Positions 17,016 to 25,903 of a stretch of 64,000 nt of DNA are shown here, piece after piece. Origin of the DNA: Atopobium sp. UBA1382 (GTDB lineage: Bacteria > Actinomycetota > Coriobacteriia > Coriobacteriales > Atopobiaceae); assembly GCA_002305805.1 (NCBI GenBank), contig DBQY01000021.1:1-64000 (forward strand), in the 5' to 3' direction. The notes beneath the pieces are model-generated. The model was not told where the DNA came from and did no database searches. It worked only from the letters and a program-made list of their open reading frames with translations. The position numbers were made by a program, and so were the translations under genes. Every line of letters starts with the position of its first letter. The first letter of the stretch is position 1.

Positions 17016-18907
17016 AGGCGCTCACCTCCCGAGATGGCACGCGTGGGACAGATCTGCTCGCAGAGCGTGCACCCTGTGCACTGGGCCGCATCGATGCGGA
17101 CCTTGCCGGTCGCGGCGTCCGGCACAAGGGCGGGGCACCCCAGCTCTCGAACGCAGCGCTGGCAGCCAACGCACTTCTCGGCATCCACCGTGCTTCTCGC
17201 CTTGGGTCTGGCGAGAACCACGCACGGACTCCGGAAGATGATCGCCTTGACACCCGGCTCGTCGGCGACGCGGCGGACGGTCTCGACGGCGAGTTCGTGA
17301 TCGAGCGGGTCCACGGTCTCCACGACCGTAAGGCCGATGGCGCGAAGGACGCGCTCGATCGAGACCTTCTCCACGACCTGGCCCATCATCGTGCGACCGG
17401 TGCCCGGGTGCGGCTGGTGACCGGTCATGGCCGTGGTCGAGTTGTCGAGCACGACGAGCGTCATGTTTGCCTGGTTGTAGAAGGCGTTGACCATGCCGGT
17501 GATGCCCGAGGCGAAGAACGTGGAGTCGCCCACGAAGGCAAAGGCCGCGGTGTCCGGCTCGACGTGCGTAACGCCCTGCGCGATGTTGATGCCCGCGCCC
17601 ATGCACAGGCAGGTATCCACCATGTCGAGCGGCTTGGCGTTGCCGAGCGTGTAGCAGCCGATGTCGCCGCAGAAGAGCGTCTTGCGTCCCTTCATCGCAC
17701 ATTTGACGGCGTAGAAGCTCGCACGGTGCGGACAGCCGGCGCAGAGGACGGGAGGGCGGATGGGGAGCGTGGGGGGCGCCGGGGGGTTCTTCTCCGTGCT
17801 CAAACATTCTCGGCCTTCGGCCTGCGAAACTGCGCGCGGAGATGAACCCCCCGGCGCAAGCTCGCAGGCCTCTCCCCTGCCGAGGAAACGATCAAGTGCC
17901 GCGCCAACTGATTCGACAGTGTTCTCACCTGACGGCTGGATGTCGCCGGTGAGCTTGCCGCAGATGCGCACGTTGAGGCCGCGACGGGCGCAGGTGGCGA
18001 TGAGGGCGCGCTCGATCACGGGGTCGAGCTCCTCGACGCAGAGGACCTCGTCGAGGCCGTCGAGGAACTCGGCGGCAAGGTCCTCCGGGAACGGGTACGG
18101 AGTCGCGATGCGTAGGACGCGAACATCGTCCTTCTCGCTGAGGTTCTCGGCGACGTAGGTGGCGCTGATACCGTGCGTTGCGATGCCAAGGCGCGGGCGG
18201 GCGTCAGGTCCCGCCGTCTGCGTCACGGCGTTTCTCGCGTAGCCGGAGAGGCGCTTGGCGAGCACCGCATCGCGCTTCTCGATGGCAGCGTGGGCGCGTA
18301 CGGAGAGAGCCGGGAAGATGACCCAGCGGGACGGATCGCGTACGAAGCCCTCGGGCTCGTTGACGCGCCAATCCTCGGGATCGGCGACCTCGACGTCTTC
18401 GTAGCCGTGGTCCACGCGCGTGGTCGGGCGAACGATCACGGGGCATCCCAGCTCCTCGGAGAGCTCGAACGCCTCCCCCATCATTGCGTAGGCCTCGCTC
18501 GGGGTCGACGGGTCGAGGACGGGCAGCTTGGCGTAGGCGGCGAAGGTGCGCGTGTCCTGCTCGGTCTGTGACGAGATGGGGCCGGGGTCGTCCGCCACGA
18601 GCACCACCATGCCGCCCTTGACGCCAATGTAGGAGAGGCTCATGAGCGGGTCGGAGGCGACGTTCAGACCCACCTGCTTCATGGTCACGAGCGTGCGGGC
18701 GCCGGCATAGGCGGCACCGGCCGCCACCTCGAGTGCGGCCTTCTCGTTGACGGACCACTCAACGTAGACGCCCTCGCCGCGACGCTTTGCCACGGTCTCC
18801 AGCACCTCGGTCGACGGTGTGCCCGGATAGCCAGCCACAACATTCACGCCCGCAACGAGCGCGCCCACCGCCATGGCCTCGTTGCCCATCAGGAACTCTC
18901 TGTGCAT
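17012..18907 (-). CDS. iorA: indolepyruvate:ferredoxin oxidoreductase, alpha subunit
   Basis: 631 residues from the ATG at 18907 (GAGGGGG upstream). Order: pyrimidine-binding half (GNEAMAVGALVAG, GYPGTPSTEVLE), VADDPGPISSQTEQDTR, transketolase-C-like part, then the TPP half (CPHRASFYAVK, FCGDIGCYTLG, GDSTFFASGITGMVNA), and two [4Fe-4S] ferredoxin motifs at the C-terminus (CVGCQRCVRELGCP and CTGCTLCEQICP). An unusual proline-rich linker (about residues 360-400, PPAPPTLPIRPP) joins the halves. Oxygen-sensitive enzyme of aromatic amino-acid fermentation; cytoplasmic. Confidence 0.95.
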   Translation of the reverse strand: MHREFLMGNEAMAVGALVAGVNVVAGYPGTPSTEVLETVAKRRGEGVYVEWSVNEKAALEVAAGAAYAGARTLVTMKQVGLNVASDPLMSLSYIGVKGGMVVLVADDPGPISSQTEQDTRTFAAYAKLPVLDPSTPSEAYAMMGEAFELSEELGCPVIVRPTTRVDHGYEDVEVADPEDWRVNEPEGFVRDPSRWVIFPALSVRAHAAIEKRDAVLAKRLSGYARNAVTQTAGPDARPRLGIATHGISATYVAENLSEKDDVRVLRIATPYPFPEDLAAEFLDGLDEVLCVEELDPVIERALIATCARRGLNVRICGKLTGDIQPSGENTVESVGAALDRFLGRGEACELAPGGSSPRAVSQAEGRECLSTEKNPPAPPTLPIRPPVLCAGCPHRASFYAVKCAMKGRKTLFCGDIGCYTLGNAKPLDMVDTCLCMGAGINIAQGVTHVEPDTAAFAFVGDSTFFASGITGMVNAFYNQANMTLVVLDNSTTAMTGHQPHPGTGRTMMGQVVEKVSIERVLRAIGLTVVETVDPLDHELAVETVRRVADEPGVKAIIFRSPCVVLARPKARSTVDAEKCVGCQRCVRELGCPALVPDAATGKVRIDAAQCTGCTLCEQICPTRAISGGERL

Positions 18908-19021
18908 GGAATCCCCCTCGCTCTTGTTGGCCGCAGTGTAATCGAGGGACGTCACGTTTGGCGGAAGCGTCGCAAACCGGTAACGTAGAGCGAGGAACAG
19001 GCCGGAAGAAACGGAGCGCAC

Positions 19022-19747
19022 GTGGCAGAGACGGCAACGGACAGACTGCGCCTGGTCATCGGCGACGAGGGTCTGGCGCGGCTCTCGGAGGCCCGCGTTG
19101 CCGTGATCGGGCTCGGCGGCGTAGGCTCAAGCTGCGCGGAGGCACTCGCCCGCGGAGGAGTGGGCCACCTCGTGCTGCTCGACCGTGACGTGGTGGCGCC
19201 GAGCAACATCAACCGCCAGGCGCTTGCGTTCCAGAGCACGATTGGCCGCCCCAAGGCCGAGGTCATGCGCGCCATGGTGCTCGACATCAATCCCGAGGCG
19301 AACGTAACCGCCGTGACCGCGTTCCTGGACAAGGACGCGCTCCCCCAGCAGATGGACGAGCTCGGACACCTCGACTATGTGGTCGACGCCATCGACACCG
19401 TGGGCCAGAAGCTGCGTCTGGCGCAGTGGTGCCAGGAGTGCGGCATCCCCGAGCTCTCCGCGATGGGCGGCGCCAACAAGCTCGACCCGTGCCGCCTGCG
19501 CTTCGCTCGCATCGAGGACACTGTCAACTGCCCGCTCGCGCGCGTCATGCGCAAGGAGTGCCGGCGCCGCGGCATCCGCGGGCTCCGGGTGCTCTTCTCG
19601 GACGAGGAGCCCGTGCGCATGGAGGCCATCTCCGACGAGCAGTGGTTGCGCGAGGGCTCGCTTCTCGGGACGATGAGCTACCTGCCGCCCATCATGGGCC
19701 AGATGCTCGCCAGCCGCGTGATCCGCGACCTTCTTGGCTGGGCGTAG
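19022..19747 (+). CDS. tcdA: tRNA threonylcarbamoyladenosine dehydratase
   Basis: E1-like (ThiF/MoeB fold) enzyme of 241 residues that cyclises t6A to ct6A in ANN-decoding tRNAs, using ATP. Rossmann nucleotide site VIGLGGVGSSCAEALARGGVGHLVLLDRD, the NINRQ adenylate motif, and the VVDAIDTVGQK segment are intact; no second CxxC zinc pair is visible. The start is GTG at 19022 with GGAG upstream. Divergent from iorA, convergent with the ABC exporter permease, and followed directly by repeat element copy 2. Confidence 0.92.
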   Translation: MAETATDRLRLVIGDEGLARLSEARVAVIGLGGVGSSCAEALARGGVGHLVLLDRDVVAPSNINRQALAFQSTIGRPKAEVMRAMVLDINPEANVTAVTAFLDKDALPQQMDELGHLDYVVDAIDTVGQKLRLAQWCQECGIPELSAMGGANKLDPCRLRFARIEDTVNCPLARVMRKECRRRGIRGLRVLFSDEEPVRMEAISDEQWLREGSLLGTMSYLPPIMGQMLASRVIRDLLGWA

Positions 19748-19758
19748 GGTCCCTTCTC

Positions 19759-19992
19759 GAGGTTTGGGTTCGTTATCTTGGCCCAGCTCGACTAGACCTG
19801 ATTGCCGCAAGTCCCTGAGCTGCTTGTTTGCGCTACCACCACGCCACGACTTCACCTCGGTGAACCCAAACCGATTTTCGGTTTGGGTTCACCGATGACC
19901 TCTCTCAAAAAAATCAAAGTTTAGACTAAGCTACTACCTGCGCATATAAAGGCGGACAACCGACTTTGGCCACAAGCACGAACCCAAACCTC
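19759..19992. repeat. intergenic 12-mer element, copy 2 of 3
   Basis: Outer arms GAGGTTTGGGTTC (19759-19771) and GAACCCAAACCTC (19980-19992); central perfect hairpin CGGTGAACCCAAACCG, 5-base loop ATTTT, and its complement (19858-19894, 16-bp stem). The alternating order of the four cores matches copies 1 and 3. It separates the convergent tcdA and ABC-permease genes, starting 11 bases after the tcdA stop. Confidence 0.88.
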
Positions 19993-20002
19993 GCACGGGG
20001 AC

Positions 20003-21472
20003 TTATCGCAGAGACCAAGCGAGAAGAGCGTCTGTCACAACGGCGCAGACGAGCGCGGGTATCACGCCGAGCACTCCGACGAGCCCAACGACAAAAACGC
20101 AGAGCACGCCACACGCAAAGGCGGTGAGCTGGAAGGACCCGACGGATCGCACACGCTGGGGATCGTCGAAAGCAGCAGCGAATACGAGCGTCAGCAGCAT
20201 CGCCCACGCAAGGAGAACCGAGGGAACCATATTTGTCCCGAGCACATCAGTCAAAGCGGCAAGCACCAACGCGGACGACACCAGCGAAGCCACGAGCAAC
20301 GGAAGCGAGTCGAGCAGGAGCAGGCTTAGCGCACCCTGCGGAAGAAGAGGGCGAACGAGTCGGTTGGTGCAGTCCTCGCGAAACACGTGTGCGAGCGGTA
20401 GGGGCTCGCGCAGGGCGAGCGCCACAGAGAGGAGCCAGACGAGGAGCACGCCAACATTGGACCCCTCCGCGATGAGCAGGGCGCCGATCGGAACAATCGC
20501 GCCGCCCCACGTGAGGGCACCAAGCAGCAGGGAAGGACGGCGCACGAGGCTCAGGAGAGCATGCGAGACATGCGCCGCGCCTCCCCGTGCAAAGCGCCAG
20601 GTCCTCCTAGCCTTCCGACGACGCGCGAAGCGACGACGTCGGCATGCCTCCTTGTAGGTACCCGCGTTGACGAACGCCAGAAAGCTAAGCGACTTGCGCG
20701 CGGCATAGAGCTCATTGTCATCGACAACGAAGGCCATATTCGCATGCGCAGCGAGCACGAGGGAAAACGCAACGAACAGCACGTCGGCGACTAGCGCCAG
20801 GGGCACAAACAGCAGTCCCATCAGGAAGGCGAGCGTCGGAGTCACCAGCGCCATAAGGACGGCAAGAAGGACCGCGGCAATACCGGCAGCAATCGTAACG
20901 GACAGTCGGATTCTGCGTCGTGCGGCACTTCTCACCAGCGCGCAAGCGAGGGCGGCAAGTCGAGTCGTCAGCGTGAGGACGGCGAAAAAGGCCGCCCATG
21001 CGAGGGGTTCGTATGCTCCGGCAAGAACGCCGAGCACATGGCCCCCAAGCGCACCGGCGAACAACCAGAGCGCGACAATTCGAACGAGGCGTACGGCGAG
21101 AATCTCTTCCGGACGAACCTCACGCGCGAGCCAGGAGATGTCAGGAAGGGTCAGGCGCAACGGGGTCTCCTGCAGTCCAGCAATCGCCCGACAGACGAGC
21201 AGAACCGCCGGCAGGTAAGCAAGAAGGGCAAAGGCAACGCTGCCCGCAAGAGCGCCAAGCGCGTCGTGTATGCCCTCGACAAGATCTATCACCTGCGCCC
21301 AGGAGAGCACGAGGGCGAAGGCGAAGAGCACCGCGAGATAGAGCTGATACGTCCGCTCGAGGAAGCCCCGGTCCTCGTCGATGTCCGCCCCTGCCGCAAA
21401 CAGCAGGAAGCGCAGGTCGCTTCGTGCATGGCGCAGTTCCAGACGGGCGAGAAGCCCCACGTTGCCGCACAT
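20003..21472 (-). CDS. large membrane subunit of an ABC exporter
   Basis: About 489 residues, not closely recognised. It has many hydrophobic segments (roughly ten to twelve) interrupted near residues 270-300 by a very basic stretch (RRRRFARRRKARRTWR), likely a cytosolic loop. The ATG at 21472 is one base after the stop of the ATPase gene, so the two are co-translated; the frame extends upstream into that gene but is not needed. It is presumably the permease partner of that ATPase. Substrate unknown. The longest hydrophobic genes in such pairs are often bacteriocin- or drug-export permeases; nothing here decides. Confidence 0.75.
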   Translation of the reverse strand: MCGNVGLLARLELRHARSDLRFLLFAAGADIDEDRGFLERTYQLYLAVLFAFALVLSWAQVIDLVEGIHDALGALAGSVAFALLAYLPAVLLVCRAIAGLQETPLRLTLPDISWLAREVRPEEILAVRLVRIVALWLFAGALGGHVLGVLAGAYEPLAWAAFFAVLTLTTRLAALACALVRSAARRRIRLSVTIAAGIAAVLLAVLMALVTPTLAFLMGLLFVPLALVADVLFVAFSLVLAAHANMAFVVDDNELYAARKSLSFLAFVNAGTYKEACRRRRFARRRKARRTWRFARGGAAHVSHALLSLVRRPSLLLGALTWGGAIVPIGALLIAEGSNVGVLLVWLLSVALALREPLPLAHVFREDCTNRLVRPLLPQGALSLLLLDSLPLLVASLVSSALVLAALTDVLGTNMVPSVLLAWAMLLTLVFAAAFDDPQRVRSVGSFQLTAFACGVLCVFVVGLVGVLGVIPALVCAVVTDALLAWSLR

Positions 21473-21473
21473 G

Positions 21474-22124
21474 TCAGTCCTCGACGATATGAAGCGCGCC
21501 ATCTGCGAGCTCGAGAGAGAGGCCAGGCGTGAGCCCAGGAACATCATGGTGGCAGCTCAGGAGCACGGCCGTCCCCTCGCGTGCTGCGGCGGCAAGCTCC
21601 TCGGAGAGTGCGAGCGAAGCCACGCGGTCGAGCGGACCATGCGGCTCGTCAAGCAACAGCACGCGCGGTCGCAGGGCGAGCGCGAGTACCAGTGCGAGCT
21701 TCTCCCGCATCCCGCGCGAGTATGCCGAGGGCAGCAAACGCTCATATCCGATGAGGCCAAAACGCTCGAGCAGACGCCCTGCGCGGGGGCGCGCGGAGTC
21801 CGCCCTGTTAGCAGCAAGCACGAACTCCACGTGTTCCATCGCCGTAAGGTCGTCGTAGAAGCTTGGCACGTCCGGCACAAACGTGAGCGTGCCGGGAGCA
21901 AGCCTCGTGCGTCCGGTGAAGGGCGCCCCACCGAGAAGGACCTCACCCTCATCAGGCTCGAGCCATCCCGCCAGACAACGGAAGAGCGTCGACTTACCCG
22001 CCCCATTAGGACCAGTCAGAAACGACACCTGACCCGGCGCCAACGAGAAGGACACGCCCTCCCACACCGGAACGTCACCGTAACCAAAACAGAGGTCGCG
22101 TACCTCGAGCGCCGTATCGGACAT
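21474..22124 (-). CDS. ABC transporter ATPase, exporter type
   Basis: 216 residues, single nucleotide-binding domain. Walker A GPNGAGKST (about residue 37), Walker B VLLLDEPH, D-loop GPLD, switch His in LLSCHHD. The signature LSGGQ is replaced by YSRGM, as in several ABC-2 type exporters. It is the upstream partner of the membrane gene that starts one base after its stop. No export substrate gene is adjacent, so the cargo is unknown. Confidence 0.9.
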   Translation of the reverse strand: MSDTALEVRDLCFGYGDVPVWEGVSFSLAPGQVSFLTGPNGAGKSTLFRCLAGWLEPDEGEVLLGGAPFTGRTRLAPGTLTFVPDVPSFYDDLTAMEHVEFVLAANRADSARPRAGRLLERFGLIGYERLLPSAYSRGMREKLALVLALALRPRVLLLDEPHGPLDRVASLALSEELAAAAREGTAVLLSCHHDVPGLTPGLSLELADGALHIVED

Positions 22125-22213
22125 GTCAGCCCCCTCGCCGCGATCAAACGATGACGAGATGATACGCTTCTCTCAGCATCCGCTTGAGTTCAAGGTTCCG
22201 TTGATTCTCAGGG

Positions 22214-23005
22214 TCACGCCGGCTTTTCCGCGCATGTGGCCCAGAACGTGGGGATGCCCAGCTCGTGGAGACGGCCCTCGCCGTTGGTGTCCTCATAGAG
22301 GTCAAGCAGGCGAAAGCCCGCCTGAATCTGCCCACGGACCTGCTCGTCGAGGGTGTGCGAGAACTGGACGCCCCACTCCGGGAGGTCCTTCTCGGGAATG
22401 AGCGAGGGGTCGCGGAGCGGGTTGAACGGCAGGCCGCGCACGACGCGCTCCTCCTCGTCGTCCACGACGTAGTTGAAGCCGTTGTCCAACCCGGCGAGCA
22501 GCCGCCCGCCCGTTGCCAGGACGCGGAAGCACTCGCGCCAGATGGGGAGCACCTCCTCGACGTAGCAGTTGGAGACCGGATGGAAGATGAGGTCGAACGA
22601 TTCGTCCTCGAACGGCAGCGGGCGCGTCATGTCCGCGTGCACGGCGCGGATCTCATAGCCCTCGCGCTCGGCAACCATGACCTCGGACGCAATCTGCGCC
22701 TCGGAGTAGTCGAGCATCGTGCACTCGCAGCCCATGGCAGCAAAGATCGGCATCTGCTGGCCACCGCCCGAGGCAAGGCCAAGCACACGCTTTCCGCGCA
22801 TCTCCTCGAAGAACCAATCGCGCGGCACCTCCCGCGTCGGCGTGAGCACCATCGACCAGTCGCCGCCCAGCGCCACCAGGTAGCGCTCGTGCGAGATGGG
22901 CTTCCCCCACTCCCATCCATCAGCCACCCACGAATCCACAATCCGCGCATTCACGTCCATGTACGATTCGGCCTGGTTCTCCAGTGAGTTCACGTTCTCC
23001 CCCAT
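22214..23005 (-). CDS. class I SAM-dependent methyltransferase
   Basis: About 263 residues. SAM-binding Rossmann motif VLGLASGGGQQMPIFAAMG (motif I), then CTMLDYSEAQI (acidic residue of motif II), and FDLIFHPVSNCYVEEVLPIWRE for motifs IV-V. The N-terminus (ESYMDVNARIVDSWVADGWEWGKPISHERY) is typical of a conserved bacterial family of unknown substrate. The start is placed at the ATG at 23005, because the longer frame (to 23038) runs into the valS terminator hairpin; the ribosome site is weak. No neighbour suggests a substrate. Confidence 0.85.
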   Translation of the reverse strand: MGENVNSLENQAESYMDVNARIVDSWVADGWEWGKPISHERYLVALGGDWSMVLTPTREVPRDWFFEEMRGKRVLGLASGGGQQMPIFAAMGCECTMLDYSEAQIASEVMVAEREGYEIRAVHADMTRPLPFEDESFDLIFHPVSNCYVEEVLPIWRECFRVLATGGRLLAGLDNGFNYVVDDEEERVVRGLPFNPLRDPSLIPEKDLPEWGVQFSHTLDEQVRGQIQAGFRLLDLYEDTNGEGRLHELGIPTFWATCAEKPA

Positions 23006-23025
23006 CGCGAGAATCGAAACAGAAA

Positions 23026-23097
23026 GGCCCGCCGGCACTTCTCGGCCAGCGACTTTTGGGCGAAGCCCAATGAGCTGGCGAGAAGTACCGGCGGGCC
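23026..23097 (-). terminator. long composite hairpin after valS
   Basis: Arms 23026-23050 and 23074-23097 pair over about 24 bp with one mismatch and one bulge; inside them TTGGGC-GAA-GCCCAA forms a second stem. TTTCTGTTTC follows on the minus strand. It starts 18 bases after the valS stop and is followed at once by the methyltransferase gene. Confidence 0.7.
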
Positions 23098-23114
23098 GTC
23101 AGGTACGTGAGAGC

Positions 23115-25802
23115 CTACGCGAAGTCCGCGATCTGAGCCTTGAGCTGCTCGATCGTGGCCGTGAGCTCAGCGGCCTGGGCGCGCTTCTTCTCGATGACGG
23201 CAGGAGCCGCCTTGGCGACGAAGCCCTCGTTGGCGAGCGTGCGCTCCACGCCGGCGAGGTCCTTCTCGGCCTTGGCGAGCTCCTTGGAAAGGCGCGCGGA
23301 CTCGGCGGCGAGGTCGACGAGGTCGCCCACGTGGACGAAGATCTCGAGCGAGCCGTCGGCCACGGAGACGCAGCCCTCGGGCTTCCGGGCGTCGGCGGCG
23401 GCGACAAACGCACCCACGTGGCCCACGGAGCTCACGAAGCCCTCCTGGCCGGCGAGAACCGCCGCGTCCTCGTCGCCACAGCGCACGCACACGTCGAGCT
23501 CGGCGCGCGGCGAGAGTCGATAGCGGGCACGCGTGGAGCGCACGCAGGAGATGACGCGCTTGGCGAGCTCGAAGTCCTTCTCGGCACGCTCGTTCGCGAA
23601 CTCGGCGAAGCGCTCGGGCTCCGGCCAGGTGGCCACCATGAGGAACTCGGCGGAGTGGTCGTCGAGGCCGGACGCGGGCAGGGCGTCCCAGACGCTCTCG
23701 GTCACGAACGGCATGACCGGGTGCAGCAGCCTCATGCAGGTATCGAGCACAAAGACGAGGTTGCGCTGGACCTGCAGGCGCTCCTCGGGCGCGCCGTCGA
23801 GCAGGCGGCTCTTGCAGAGCTCGATGTACCAGTCGCAGACGTCGCCCCAGAAGAAGCTCTGGATCTCGCGGGCGTAGTCGCCGAAGGCGTAGGTCTCCAG
23901 CTGCTCGGTGGCGTGCGCGACGGCGCGCGCCAGGCGCGACAGCATCCACGCGTCCTCCGGCGTCACGGCGGCCGGCGCGCCCGGCTCGTAGCCCTCGAGG
24001 TTCATCTGGACGAAGCGGCTCGCGTTCCAGATCTTGGTCACGAAGCCGCGGGCCTGCTCGGTGCGCGGGCTGTCGATGAGCTTGTGGGTCTTCTTGTCGA
24101 TGTTGGCGTCGAACTTGACGTCCTGGTTGTTGGTGATGAGCGTGAGGAGGTTGTAGCGCATGGCGTCCGCGCCGTACTTCTCCATGAGCTCCATCGGGTC
24201 CACGCCGTTGCCCTTGGACTTGGACATGCGGCTGCCGTCCTTGGCCAGGATCGTGGCGTAGATGTAGACGTCGTGGAAGGGCACCTCGTCGGTGAAGTAG
24301 AGCGAGCTCATGATCATGCGCGCCACCCACAGGGCGATGATGTCACGCGCGGTCACGAGGACCTTGGTGGGGTGGTGCTCGGCGAGCTCGGAGGTGTCGT
24401 CAGGCCAGCCCTGCGTGGCGAAGGTCCACAGCTGGCTCGAGAACCACGTGTCGAGCACGTCCTCGTCCTGGTGGACGTGGTGCCCGCCGCACTTGGGACA
24501 GACGTCCGTGTCCTCCATGAGGGCATCCTCCCAGCCGCAGTCCTCGCAGTAGAAGACCGGGATGCGGTGGCCCCACCAGAGCTGGCGGCTGATGCACCAG
24601 TCCTTGAGGTTGTCCATCCAGGTAAGGTAGGTCTGGGTCCAGCGCTCGGGATGGAACTTGACCTCGCCGTCGCGCACGACCTGCGTGGCACGCTCCTTGA
24701 GCTTGTCAACGGCGACGAACCACTGCTCGGAGAGCCAGGGCTCGAGCGCGGTGTTGCAGCGGTAGCAGTGCATGACGGAGTGGTCGAGCTCCTCGACCCT
24801 CTCGAGGAGGCCGTGCTCTTCGAACCACGTGACCACAGCCTCGCGGCACTGGTCGCGGTTCATGCCGGTGAACTCGCCGTAGCCGTCCACCACGACGGCG
24901 TGCTCGTCGAAGATGTTGATCTGCTCGAGGTCGTGGGCCTGGCCCATCGCGTAGTCGTTGGGGTCGTGCGCGGGCGTGACCTTGACGAAGCCCGTGCCAA
25001 AGCCGGCGTCGACGTGCCAGTCGGAGAAGATCGGGATCTCTCGGTCCACGATGGGCAGGCGCACCATCTTGCCTACGAGCTTGGCCTTCTCGGGGTCCTG
25101 CGGGGAGACGGCAACGCCCGTGTCGCCGAGCATGGTCTCGGGACGCGTGGTGGCCACCGTGATGTGGTCGATGCCGTCGACGGGCTCCACGAGCGGGTAC
25201 TGGAGGTACCAGAGGTGGCCCTTCTCGTCCTGGTACTCAGCCTCGTCGTCAGAGATGGCGGTGCAGCAGCTCGGGCACCAGTTGACGATGCGCTTGCCGC
25301 GATAGATGAGGCCGTCGTGGTACCAGTCGCAGAAGACCTTGCGCACGGCTCGGCTGAACTCGGGGCTCATCGTGAACTTCTCGTCGGAGAAGTCGATCGA
25401 GCAGCCCATGCGCTTGATCTGGGAGACGATCGTGCCGCCGTACTCGCGCGTCCAGTCCCAGCAGGCGTCGAGGAACTTCTCGCGGCCAATCTCGAGGCGG
25501 CTCACGCCCTCGCTCTTGAGCTTCTTGTCCACCTTGGTCTGCGTGGCGATGCCCGCGTGGTCGGTGCCCAGGATCCAGCGCGTGGAGCGCCCGCGCATGC
25601 GAGCGTAGCGCACGTAGGTGTCCTGGATGGAGTCGTCCATCGCGTGGCCCATGTGCAGGATGCCCGTCACGTTGGGTGGCGGGATGACGACGGTGCAGTC
25701 CCCCACTCCCTTGGAGCGCTGGTAGCAACCGGCGCTCATCCAGCGCTCGATGAGCTCGGGCTCGGCGGTCTGGGGGTCGTAGTTCTTGGGCATCTCTTCC
25801 AC
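23115..25802 (-). CDS. valS: valyl-tRNA synthetase
   Basis: Class Ia synthetase, about 895 residues. HIGH-type motif GHAM in PPPNVTGILHMGHAM, the editing domain (TTRPETMLGDTG), KMSKS-type GSRMSKSKGNG, tRNA-binding helical bundle, and a C-terminal coiled coil (ELAKAEKDLAGVERTL). GTG at 25802 is chosen as start because GAGAGG lies seven bases upstream; ATG of MPKNYDP is four codons later. A CxxC pair near HxxQDEDVLDTW suggests the usual zinc-binding insertion. Single gene. Confidence 0.96.
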   Translation of the reverse strand: MEEMPKNYDPQTAEPELIERWMSAGCYQRSKGVGDCTVVIPPPNVTGILHMGHAMDDSIQDTYVRYARMRGRSTRWILGTDHAGIATQTKVDKKLKSEGVSRLEIGREKFLDACWDWTREYGGTIVSQIKRMGCSIDFSDEKFTMSPEFSRAVRKVFCDWYHDGLIYRGKRIVNWCPSCCTAISDDEAEYQDEKGHLWYLQYPLVEPVDGIDHITVATTRPETMLGDTGVAVSPQDPEKAKLVGKMVRLPIVDREIPIFSDWHVDAGFGTGFVKVTPAHDPNDYAMGQAHDLEQINIFDEHAVVVDGYGEFTGMNRDQCREAVVTWFEEHGLLERVEELDHSVMHCYRCNTALEPWLSEQWFVAVDKLKERATQVVRDGEVKFHPERWTQTYLTWMDNLKDWCISRQLWWGHRIPVFYCEDCGWEDALMEDTDVCPKCGGHHVHQDEDVLDTWFSSQLWTFATQGWPDDTSELAEHHPTKVLVTARDIIALWVARMIMSSLYFTDEVPFHDVYIYATILAKDGSRMSKSKGNGVDPMELMEKYGADAMRYNLLTLITNNQDVKFDANIDKKTHKLIDSPRTEQARGFVTKIWNASRFVQMNLEGYEPGAPAAVTPEDAWMLSRLARAVAHATEQLETYAFGDYAREIQSFFWGDVCDWYIELCKSRLLDGAPEERLQVQRNLVFVLDTCMRLLHPVMPFVTESVWDALPASGLDDHSAEFLMVATWPEPERFAEFANERAEKDFELAKRVISCVRSTRARYRLSPRAELDVCVRCGDEDAAVLAGQEGFVSSVGHVGAFVAAADARKPEGCVSVADGSLEIFVHVGDLVDLAAESARLSKELAKAEKDLAGVERTLANEGFVAKAAPAVIEKKRAQAAELTATIEQLKAQIADFA

Positions 25803-25903
25803 GGGGCATCCTCTCCCGGTCGCGTGCGTATCAGTCCAACAGGATAGCACGCGCGCAACGCAGAGTGCCGGGCGAGAGGGACGCGGGGTCGGCGCGCAGG
25901 GGG

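Noticed and set aside
18952-19332. Frame opposite tcdA suggesting an overlapping gene
   Set aside because: Ser/Thr/Arg-rich antisense translation without motif or ribosome site.
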